This document shows, in pieces, positions 26,000 through 34,290 of a DNA stretch of 64,000 nt. Source of the stretch: an uncultured Collinsella sp. (GTDB lineage: Bacteria > Actinomycetota > Coriobacteriia > Coriobacteriales > Coriobacteriaceae); contig CABUAT010000002.1 of the NCBI GenBank assembly GCA_902489665.1, forward strand, positions 69,637-133,636. The letters are read 5' to 3'. How positions within the stretch are numbered: position 1 is the stretch's first letter; the number at the start of each line of letters is the position of its first letter. Under the pieces are notes generated by a model that saw only the letters and a program-made list of their open reading frames with translations, was not told where the DNA came from and did not search any database. A program made the position numbers and the translations under genes.

Positions 26000-26791
26000 C
26001 TAAATATCCCCTCGGTTCTCAAAATCCGATTCCCAGTAGTTAAAACCGCGCAGGTAGGCGGTCTTTTCGTAACACAGGCAGTACTTGGAGACCGCCGTAA
26101 GCTCGGCCGCGCCCGGCGGCACCATATCGCGCACGAGCTGCGGGCAAAACTCCGTAAACTTGACCTCCATCACCAGCTTGCCGGGCTCCAGGACCGGCAG
26201 CGCGGGCAGCGTCGCGTCAAAGATATCGAAGCTTCCCACCGCGGCACGCACGTTCATGTCAAACGTAATGCGCACGGTGCCCTCATCCATCACCCACGGC
26301 TCGCGCTCGTAGTCCACGATGGTCCGCGGGCGCATCATGTTGCAGATGCACTCGATGTAGAACTCGCGACAGATCGGATAGGGGCTCCTCAGCAAAAAGC
26401 CGTAGTCGCCAGCCAGAATCTGCTCAAACTCGCCACGTGTGAGCGGCGCGTCCTCCTTATAGATCCAGCTACCGTACTTCTTTTTGCGCTCGAGCTTAAT
26501 CACCTTGTCGCTGCCGTTATAGATGCGAACGCGAAACTTTTTGCGCATGAGAATGCCGGCGTCTTTTTCCTCGTAGGCCGAGTTGCAGTAGTCGTCAAAG
26601 TACAGGCTGCGAATGGTGTAACCGCCCGCCCGCGCATGCTTGTCCAGTTTAAATACCGGCGCCATGCGACAGGCAAGCGCGGCGTGCTCGCCCTCGTTAA
26701 TGAGATATTTGAGCTCGTGGCGGTAACGCTCCTGCGTGGTACGCACAGGCGGAGCCGCCAAGCGCTCAAGCAGCGCGCTAGCCCTCCTCAT
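26000..26791 (-). CDS. VTC-domain (polyphosphate polymerase-like) protein
   Basis: The 263-residue protein is a single VTC/tunnel-type domain. It shows the opening RHELKYLI, the strand SLYFDD, KFRVRIYN, KLERKKKYG, and late acidic residues (VMEVKFTEF) that fit metal binding in the triphosphate tunnel fold. The eukaryotic VTC4 domain makes polyphosphate; the substrate of bacterial members in exopolysaccharide loci is not known. It overlaps the end of the CotH gene by 14 nt, implying coupled translation. Confidence 0.85.
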   Translation of the reverse strand: MRRASALLERLAAPPVRTTQERYRHELKYLINEGEHAALACRMAPVFKLDKHARAGGYTIRSLYFDDYCNSAYEEKDAGILMRKKFRVRIYNGSDKVIKLERKKKYGSWIYKEDAPLTRGEFEQILAGDYGFLLRSPYPICREFYIECICNMMRPRTIVDYEREPWVMDEGTVRITFDMNVRAAVGSFDIFDATLPALPVLEPGKLVMEVKFTEFCPQLVRDMVPPGAAELTAVSKYCLCYEKTAYLRGFNYWESDFENRGDI

Positions 26792-28547
26792 ACGTGTCCT
26801 CCACGACCTTACCGCCGTCTTGCACGTAAAAACACTTCATGCCGTAGTGCTTGCCGTCGTCAGTCACATAGTAGTCAAACGCATCTTGCGTAAAGCCGTC
26901 GGAGTTGGTGGCACGCACGCGCACAAAATACTGGCCGGCATCGGGCGCATCGCAGGTCACCTCGGGAAGCAGCACGTCCTCGGCCTTAAAGACAACGTCG
27001 CTTATGGCATAGTCGCGCGCTAGCTCTACAGTGTAGCGAATGTCGCGCGCCTTAAAGTCGTAGGACGCATCCCAGTTAATGCGCAGCTTACCGTTATCGA
27101 TCTGCGGCACGCCGATGTAGAACGGCATGGGCTTTTTAAAACTCTCGCGAAAGCTCTTGTAGTTCTCCTCGATCTCGGAGGGAATCGCCGCGGCGATCTG
27201 CTCGTATTGGTCCTTGGTGACAGGCAGATTGTCGATATCGGGCGAAGCAAAGACCAGGGATTCAGTCACCTCGCGGTAGTGCTTGATCATCTTGGTCAGG
27301 CGAGTCTCGGTCAAATACGAGCGCAAGTCCTTGACGGCACGGTCGAGTTCGCTGCGGAACGACTTGCTGCGCAACGCGCGGTTAAACAGCACGTTACCCC
27401 AGTAGTTGCTTGCGCCGCGCTCCCAGCTCGCGTAGTCCGAAAACCCGGTAAGAGAAAGCTCCAGCTTACGCAGCATGCCGTCGTTATCCCAATCTAAAAA
27501 GTACCAGGTATTTGAGTTAAGCGGGCTGTACAGATAGCAGTTACGGTTCTGCGTATCGCAATTTCCCGTCAAGATCTGAAACGCCATCCAATAGACCAGG
27601 TTCTCGGTATCGAAGTAGGTGTCGAGCACATCGTCGATCTTTTGCGTATCGTCGTTGAGCGCATCGAGCATCTCGATTAACTTGGTATGGTCCGAATCGC
27701 CCTTGATCTCGAGCATGCCCTCAAACGCCGTCTGGTTATAGTCGGGGTCATCCGCCAGCTTAATGGTACCTTCGAAGCGATGGAAATCAAAGCTGTTCAC
27801 CTTATACAGGTGCCCGCTCTTATCCAGGCCATGTGCCTTAAGCGCCGTCTTGTTGAGCTGCTCCACCTGCGTAAACAGTCCGTAGTCCTCAAAGGTGTCG
27901 TTAGATTTTTCGGTCTGGTCGCACACCCACAGGTGCACAAACTGCGTGCGAAGGCCCATCATCTGGGGAATCCCACAAATCAGGTCGTAGGCCATCTTGT
28001 TGCGAAAGCGCATGCCCTCGCCCATATGCTTATTGAGCGCAATCGCGCGCTGCTGACGCCAGGTGCCCTTACCCTTCTTGAGCTCAACCTTATAATTCTT
28101 CTGCGCGTAGCCGCTCGACGTCTGGCCGCGCACCTGCACGGTGGCATTGGGCGCTTCCTCGCCATAGCCAACCTCGCCGGCCACCGGGCCGTCTTCGTCG
28201 CCCGCCTGCAGCAGGCCCATAACCTGATAGCGCGTCACGCCCATGTCGGCATAGTCATACACCGAGTACGTGTTGATCTCGGCCCAGCTGTGGTCGGTGT
28301 TCTCGGAGCTGTTACCGCGCGAGACCGTCAGGTACATGGTCACAATACCCGAGTCGTCGTAGACCTCGTACAGCTCGTCCTTATCGCGCAGGTGCTTAGT
28401 CCCGTCCGAGGCCTCGGCCTTTTTGATCTCGTCCTGCTTTTTGACTTTTTTGGTCGAGGAGTCTTCCTGCACCGAGCAGCCCGAAAGCAACAGCGCGCCG
28501 GCAGCTGCCTCGATCAGGCAGCGGCGAGACATCAACTTATCGATCAT
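26778..28547 (-). CDS. CotH-family kinase-like lipoprotein
   Basis: The 589-residue protein begins with a lipoprotein signal (hydrophobic run ending LLLSGC), then a Lys/Glu-rich linker and a CotH domain (GQTSSGYAQKNYKVEL, then WYFLDWDNDGM as the metal-binding loop). A C-terminal fibronectin-III-like segment follows. CotH proteins are atypical protein kinases. Placement outside the membrane and in a Pel-type operon suggests it acts on a surface protein or on the polymer machinery, but that is inference. The ATG at 28547 follows GGGGAGG and overlaps the end of pelG. Confidence 0.85.
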   Translation of the reverse strand: MIDKLMSRRCLIEAAAGALLLSGCSVQEDSSTKKVKKQDEIKKAEASDGTKHLRDKDELYEVYDDSGIVTMYLTVSRGNSSENTDHSWAEINTYSVYDYADMGVTRYQVMGLLQAGDEDGPVAGEVGYGEEAPNATVQVRGQTSSGYAQKNYKVELKKGKGTWRQQRAIALNKHMGEGMRFRNKMAYDLICGIPQMMGLRTQFVHLWVCDQTEKSNDTFEDYGLFTQVEQLNKTALKAHGLDKSGHLYKVNSFDFHRFEGTIKLADDPDYNQTAFEGMLEIKGDSDHTKLIEMLDALNDDTQKIDDVLDTYFDTENLVYWMAFQILTGNCDTQNRNCYLYSPLNSNTWYFLDWDNDGMLRKLELSLTGFSDYASWERGASNYWGNVLFNRALRSKSFRSELDRAVKDLRSYLTETRLTKMIKHYREVTESLVFASPDIDNLPVTKDQYEQIAAAIPSEIEENYKSFRESFKKPMPFYIGVPQIDNGKLRINWDASYDFKARDIRYTVELARDYAISDVVFKAEDVLLPEVTCDAPDAGQYFVRVRATNSDGFTQDAFDYYVTDDGKHYGMKCFYVQDGGKVVEDTYEEG

Positions 28548-30081
28548 CAGAACCTCCCCAATGTTTTTGGTACAGGCGAACCACCATACGTTCAAACGCA
28601 CTGCGCGGCTCACCGCCCACGCGCTTGTCCTCGTAGCGTTGCTCAACACGGTCGAGCACCCGGCCAAGTTCGGTAAACCAGCCCGTCTTGTCAGTAGCCA
28701 CAATGGGCTGCTGGCTCAGGATACGATACGGCAAGTTGGCAGTATAGGCATCGAGCCGCAGCAGCGCCACGATAAAAAACACCGCCGCACCCAACAAAAA
28801 GCCAAAGCCGTAAAACTGCTGCGGCAAAAGCAGCGATACGACGGTCGCCAGCCCGGCCACACCGGCAAACAGACCCGAGGCCAGCACGGCCCCCTTGTAG
28901 TCGGTAAAGTACAGCAAGATGAGCATCACCGTATTGCCAACGGCATACAGGCCATAGCCCACGCACAGCGTGCGAAAATACCCGTGCATAAGGCTGTTAA
29001 AGCCCAGCGGCAGGGCCGAGAGCACCGTGGTCTCGAGCGAGATGACCGCCGCGGTCACAAACAGCTGCTTGAGCGCGCAAAAGCGCAGTTCGCTGTTGAG
29101 CGTGGAGAGCATCTCCTCCTCGGCCACCACAATATCGCCCACTACGCCGCCGTCGTTGAACAGACTGTAGTAGTCGCGGTAGCGCGGATAAAAGTTGACC
29201 TCGACCGAGACCACAAAGTTGACGGTCGTGACCAGGATCGTCAAAAACGCGATGAGCGCCGGCACATCGTGGTAGGGCGCGCCATAAAACAAGCCCTTGA
29301 CCTGAACGCCAATGGGACCGGCCCAAATGATCACCAGGTGCGCGAAGAGCCCCAGATTGGTAAACAGGCCCGTGAGCGCCAGCGGCATAAACTGATCGAG
29401 CCACTGCAAAAAGAGCCAGGGGCTACGGTCGCTCTGCGGAAAATACCGGAACAGTAGCACCACGTCCCAAGCGAGCATGACGCCGTAGCCCAGGGCGATT
29501 GACGCCAACAGGCCCTCGACCGGCGGCAACCCCAGCGCCAGCGCGGCCAGGGCGCACAGGCACGCCACGCCAATGGCAGCCGCAAAGCTGCACAGGATAC
29601 CGCGGTAGTCCTTGATGGCCGTGAGGTAGCTCATACCGTTCCAGTTGACGATCATAATGTTGAACAGCCACAGGCACAGAAGCCCCTGCAGCAGCGTGGC
29701 GCCCGAAAACAGCAAAAAGACGCCGTAGAGCGCCGTCCCCGCAACCAGCATGATGGCGTTGGAACCCCAAAACGAGGGCAAGATTTCATCCTCGCGCTCG
29801 GCAAACAACATATCGGCCAAAAAGCGCGTGACCGGCATGGAGAAAAAGCTCGTGAGCAAAAGCGAGGCCAGCAGTGTGTAGGTCACCATGCACACCAGCA
29901 GATCCTGGTTGGCACGCCCTACGCCCCACAGACCGCACAGCACCAAGATACCCACCTGGAGCAGCACGCCCAACAGCATGGGACCCGTGCACACAATGCC
30001 GGCGTAGCCGTAAGCGCGCATCGTGGCAAACAGACCCTTGCGCCTAAACAGGAGCTTGAGCTCAAAACCGATTCCGGCCAC
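28537..30081 (-). CDS. pelG: Pel exopolysaccharide flippase-like membrane protein PelG
   Basis: The 514-residue protein has about 12 membrane helices and the PelG opening MAGIGFELKLLFRRKGL followed by the conserved YGYAGIVCTGPM. In Pseudomonas and in Gram-positive Pel loci, PelG belongs to the MOP flippase superfamily and moves the growing cationic N-acetylhexosamine polymer together with PelD, PelE and PelF. It lies 3 bp after pelF. Confidence 0.92.
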   Translation of the reverse strand: MAGIGFELKLLFRRKGLFATMRAYGYAGIVCTGPMLLGVLLQVGILVLCGLWGVGRANQDLLVCMVTYTLLASLLLTSFFSMPVTRFLADMLFAEREDEILPSFWGSNAIMLVAGTALYGVFLLFSGATLLQGLLCLWLFNIMIVNWNGMSYLTAIKDYRGILCSFAAAIGVACLCALAALALGLPPVEGLLASIALGYGVMLAWDVVLLFRYFPQSDRSPWLFLQWLDQFMPLALTGLFTNLGLFAHLVIIWAGPIGVQVKGLFYGAPYHDVPALIAFLTILVTTVNFVVSVEVNFYPRYRDYYSLFNDGGVVGDIVVAEEEMLSTLNSELRFCALKQLFVTAAVISLETTVLSALPLGFNSLMHGYFRTLCVGYGLYAVGNTVMLILLYFTDYKGAVLASGLFAGVAGLATVVSLLLPQQFYGFGFLLGAAVFFIVALLRLDAYTANLPYRILSQQPIVATDKTGWFTELGRVLDRVEQRYEDKRVGGEPRSAFERMVVRLYQKHWGGSDDR

Positions 30082-30084
30082 CGG

Positions 30085-31512
30085 CTACTCCCCCTCTCTG
30101 GGCAGGTTAAACGCACACGCCGTCTCGTCGTACAGCGCGCGATAGTTGGCGAGCATCTGCTCGTGCAAAAAGTACGTGGCAACGCGACGCTGCCCGCGCT
30201 CCCCCATCTCAATGCGACGAGCGCGGCTTGTGCACATGCGTTCCATGGCATCGGCCAAGCCCTTGCGATACATAGGCGGCGTCACAAAACCCGCCACGCC
30301 AAAGTCGTCGCCCGGGGCGCCTTCGAGAAGCTCGCGACAGCAGCCCACCTCGGTCGTCACGCAGGGACGGCGCGCTGCAAGCGACTCCAGCACGCTGAGC
30401 GGCTGGCCCTCGGAGATGCTCGTCAAAATGGTAAAGTCGAGCTTTTCCATGTACTCGACCACGTTGACGCGGCCGGTAAAGATCAGGTCGCGCACGCCCA
30501 GGGTTTCGACCAGCGCGTGGCACTCGGCGCCGTACTCCTCGTCGTCCACGCCGCCCATGATGTGCAGGCGCACCTTGGGCAGGCGCTCGTGCAGCTCAAA
30601 GAAGGCATAGATCATGGTCTTGACATCCTTGATGGGCGCCAGGCGCACCACCGCGCCAATGTCCACCCAGCCGTCATCGGGCTTTAAGGGAATTTCCTTA
30701 AAGCGGTCGAACTGGATGCCGTTGGGGATGACCAGGCATTTGTCCGCATCGCAGCCCATATCGATCTGCGTCTTGCGGGCGTTATGGAACAAACTGGTCA
30801 CGCGGAAGGCACGGCGGTAGATCTCCTCCGAAAGCAGGTAGAAAAAGCGAATCCAGCGGTCCTTAAACGACGGCACCACCCAGTCGGCGCGAATGATCTC
30901 TTCCTCACGCTCGCGGGTATAGATGCCGTGCTCGGTCAGCAATACCGGCGCATGGGAAACGCTCGAGCCCAGGCAGGCGAGCAGACCACCGTAGCCGGTC
31001 GAGATGGCATGGTACACATCGGCCACCGGTACCTCGCTGCCCAACAGGTAGAGCACGGGAAGCAGCATAGAGCGCAAAGTGTGGAATGCGTCGGCAAAGG
31101 GCGTGTAGGGGTACTCTGCCAGGCACACGTCGCGGAAGATGTCCATAAACGTTCGGCTCTGCAAAAACGAGAGCGGATGCACGCGACGGCGCTGAAAGAT
31201 ATCGAACAGCACGTCCCAGTCCGGATTGGAGAGCGACACCAGGCGGCGTAGCGCCTCGCGCTCGCGGTCGTTAAAACTGGCTTCATGTTGCTCGCCCGAA
31301 AGCCGCAGAGCATCGTCCAGGAACACCTCGTGCACCTCGACCACGTTGCCGGGCAGCTCGTAGACAAACTTGCCGCGGTCGGCAGCATGCGCGCCGATCA
31401 CCCACAGCACAAACTCGTGCTCGGGCATGGCCTGGATATAGCCATGCATCCAGGTAGATACGCCGCCGTGCACATAGGGGTAGCAACCCTCGAGTACCAA
31501 GCAGATTCTCAT
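30085..31512 (-). CDS. pelF: Pel glycosyltransferase PelF
   Basis: The 475-residue GT4-family enzyme begins MRICLVLEGCYPYVHGGVSTW, the PelF signature. It has the GT-B C-terminal half with VIPNGIQFDRFKEIP and the E-x7-E segment SISEGQPLSVLESLAA. PelF uses UDP-sugar to build the Pel backbone in the cytoplasm. It overlaps the end of the DUF2194 gene by 4 nt. Confidence 0.93.
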   Translation of the reverse strand: MRICLVLEGCYPYVHGGVSTWMHGYIQAMPEHEFVLWVIGAHAADRGKFVYELPGNVVEVHEVFLDDALRLSGEQHEASFNDREREALRRLVSLSNPDWDVLFDIFQRRRVHPLSFLQSRTFMDIFRDVCLAEYPYTPFADAFHTLRSMLLPVLYLLGSEVPVADVYHAISTGYGGLLACLGSSVSHAPVLLTEHGIYTREREEEIIRADWVVPSFKDRWIRFFYLLSEEIYRRAFRVTSLFHNARKTQIDMGCDADKCLVIPNGIQFDRFKEIPLKPDDGWVDIGAVVRLAPIKDVKTMIYAFFELHERLPKVRLHIMGGVDDEEYGAECHALVETLGVRDLIFTGRVNVVEYMEKLDFTILTSISEGQPLSVLESLAARRPCVTTEVGCCRELLEGAPGDDFGVAGFVTPPMYRKGLADAMERMCTSRARRIEMGERGQRRVATYFLHEQMLANYRALYDETACAFNLPREGE

Positions 31513-33388
31513 TTGTCGCCACCCTCCTTGCGTGCAATGGTCACCGTCTTGTCCGTGGCTTTGATCAGGTACAGGTCGCCCGTCAGATGCGTAATCTCGC
31601 CACCCGTAACTGCACCCGGCTCACCGTTGTTGGCGCGGAACATGAGCCACGCCTCGTCGTGGAAATTGCCCAGGCTGAGCGTCCAGGCATCCGCACTGGT
31701 ATCCACGCTCACCGTCACGGACGAAAAGCGCTGGATGGCGCCCGAGCATTCCGAACCGGTCTGACGCCGCAGGTCGGGCGCAGACTTGCTAAGCCAGTCC
31801 AGGTAGTCGGTCAGGCCGCCCTTGTAGACCTCCCAGCCCTCCTTGGCGCCGCGATCGGGATCGAGCAGGTCGTCCGGGTGCATAAAATGCGTGCTCACAT
31901 AGTGCATGTTTAGCTCGGACACGGCAGCCAGGCGCATATAGGAATCGTCGACCATGCCGCCCGAAACAATGCGCGGCTGCTCCACAATGCCATCGCTCGC
32001 CACGCCAAACTCCTGAACGTAGGGCAGATCGGTGCCATCCTCAAAATACGTACTGGCGATGGTCTTAATGCGCGGAACGTCGGTGCCGATAAGCTTGCGC
32101 GCACGGGCCGAAAGGATATTTGACGGCGGCACGTAAACCGAGCCGTGCGCGTTGGGCAGCACCTCGTCCTGGAAAGCGATAAGCTCGTTGAGCGATGCGA
32201 CGAGCGTTTCCTTGTTCTTCCAGGTCTTGTAGTCATACAGCGTGCCGTAATCGGTATCCCAGAGCGCCAGAGGCTGATGGTTGTAGCCGTGAAAGCCCAG
32301 CTCTCCGCCCATCTGCAGCAGCATGCCGCCAAAGTAGCGAAACTGCGTGGTATCGGCCTGGCGCGCAGGCTCGGTCTGGTTAACCGCGTCCTCGTAGTTT
32401 TCGATCATCACGCCGGTATAGCGAATGCCGTATTTTGCGCGAGCTTTTGCAGATCGGGCCACCAGACCTTGGTGTAAAAATCCGCAATGGAAAGGCCGTA
32501 GTCACGCTTGATATAAGTACCATCGCCCGAGGGCACGGGGCTAGGAAAGTCGTCCAAATAGAACACGGCGCTGTTGATGACCGGATAGGCCGTGGCATCA
32601 CCCAGCAAGCTTATGGCCGAAGCATAGAACCCACGCATGACCTTGTCGTAGATGCCAATGTTGCACACCACGGTGTGACCACTGCCGCAATCGTTAGACC
32701 AAATGAGCGGCGTGCCCGCGTCACCGGTCTTTGCCCATACGTGCGCCGTTTCGCGCAATGAAACCGAAAGCGAAGAATCGAAGGGATCCGAGAACTCGTA
32801 GCGCTCTCCTCCGCCCAACATAAAGTCATCGCTCGGCACAATGCTTTCGGCTTTTACATAGTCATATCCGGCCGATTCAATGCCAAGCTTGGAGGCAATC
32901 ACTTGCAGATAGCTCGAGTTATCCGGCGGCATGGCGAGCATAAGCGAACCGCCGGCACTCACCCAACTCATAATGTCGCTCAGGTGCGTACCGAGCCCAT
33001 CGAGCGACGGCATGAGCAAAATCACACGATCGAAGGAGGTCAACGAGGGAATGGCATCCGTACCATCCAGAGCAAGGTCCACGTCGCGGTGCGCGATCTT
33101 CATGTCGAGCAGGATCTGGTCGAACTGCTCCTTTACGTCCTCGACGCCAGCTTGATCGGAATCGGTAATGACCAGGCACGTGGGCTTTTGGCCAAAGATT
33201 GCCGAGCTTGCAGGCGTAGCGTCGGTGGCGGCAATCATCCCCAGCTTTTGCTGGCCCGCACTATACTGCACGCCGGCACGCTCCACCAGCAGCACGGCAG
33301 CCATGGCAATAAAGACCGCCCACACCACGAGCAGTCCCATCCAGCGAAAATGGCCCGCACGGTCGCGGATATGCTGCACCATGCTCAT
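31509..33388 (-). pseudogene. DUF2194 / PelA-like deacetylase, frameshifted
   Basis: Two overlapping frames together encode one protein of about 625 residues. The first (33388 down to 32408) has an N-terminal membrane anchor and the NodB-like first motif FYLDDFPSPV. The second (from about 32435 down to 31509) continues with KYGIRYTGVMIENYED and carries GFHGYNHQPL, an HxxxH second motif. The frames would join if the AAAA run (minus strand, plus positions 32433-32436) had one more A. The break separates the two metal-binding motifs, so deacetylase activity would be lost unless it is a sequencing error or slippage occurs. In Gram-positive Pel loci this slot is filled by a deacetylase. Confidence 0.75.
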
Positions 33389-34290
33389 CGGGCCTCCTCC
33401 CCGTCGCGCCAAAACGCCAACTTTTCGCGGTTGTCGGCGCTCAAATACACATGTTGCTTGTCAATCGCATCGATCACACGGTGGACCTCGTCACCGTCGC
33501 GGCGCATCACGGCCAGGCGCAGGCAAAGCATCCAAACCTCCTGCTCCTCGGGCACGTCTATCACCAGCTGGTCGGTCACGGCCTGCGCCTCGTCGATCTG
33601 TCCGACATCGGCCAGCGCCGTCGCGTATCGAATGCGCAGCTCAAGGGTATCCTCGCGCTCGCAGCGACGCGCAAGCAGGCGCGCGTACTGTTGGCGCTGA
33701 ATCTGAGCCACGCGCCCCTCAGCCAAGCCCGAGCACAAGTATTCACCAAGAAAATCGCAGTATTCGTTGAGGTTTTGAGCGCTCGGGTCCGTCTTAAAGG
33801 CACGCTCCAGCTGCTGCAGTTTAAGGTCGGACTTCTTGGAGATCTGCGCCACCGCCGTCGCGGCATAGTGCGCCACCTCAACGTCGTCGTTAAGCTTAGC
33901 CGCCTGCAGCTGCGCCAGGTACGCGTCGGGCTCCTCGGTGAGCATGGAGAGCATTAGGCGGCGCCGGTATGCCGGGTCGTTGACGATGAGTGCCTCCTCG
34001 AGCGGCACTACGCCTGAATCGTCCTCACCACTCGGTACCGACATACTGCGATGCAGGTCATCGTTGAAGCGCAGCGACTCCAGCGCAGACCCTTTCAGCC
34101 CCTCGCCAAACACCGCGCTGCACACCGATAGCAAAACCACCAGCAACGGGCCCCACAGCGGCACCAGCACTATCACAGCCAGCATGTGCCCGCGCACCGG
34201 CAGCAGGCCCAGTTTCATGAGCGTCCACAGCATCAGGCAAACCAGCGCATGAATCAGAAAAAAGACGGCAGCAACGACAAGCGAGATCAA
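33385..34290 (-). CDS. pelE: PelE-like membrane/TPR protein
   Basis: The 301-residue protein has two N-terminal membrane helices (residues about 3-25 and 35-60), then a soluble alpha-helical repeat region of TPR-like helices (ARYATALADVGQIDEAQAV type). PelE has this two-helix plus TPR layout and forms an inner-membrane complex with PelD and PelG. Sequence identity to known PelE is low by eye, so the name rests on layout and position between pelD-like and DUF2194 genes. It overlaps both neighbours by 4 nt. Confidence 0.75.
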   Translation of the reverse strand: MISLVVAAVFFLIHALVCLMLWTLMKLGLLPVRGHMLAVIVLVPLWGPLLVVLLSVCSAVFGEGLKGSALESLRFNDDLHRSMSVPSGEDDSGVVPLEEALIVNDPAYRRRLMLSMLTEEPDAYLAQLQAAKLNDDVEVAHYAATAVAQISKKSDLKLQQLERAFKTDPSAQNLNEYCDFLGEYLCSGLAEGRVAQIQRQQYARLLARRCEREDTLELRIRYATALADVGQIDEAQAVTDQLVIDVPEEQEVWMLCLRLAVMRRDGDEVHRVIDAIDKQHVYLSADNREKLAFWRDGEEAR

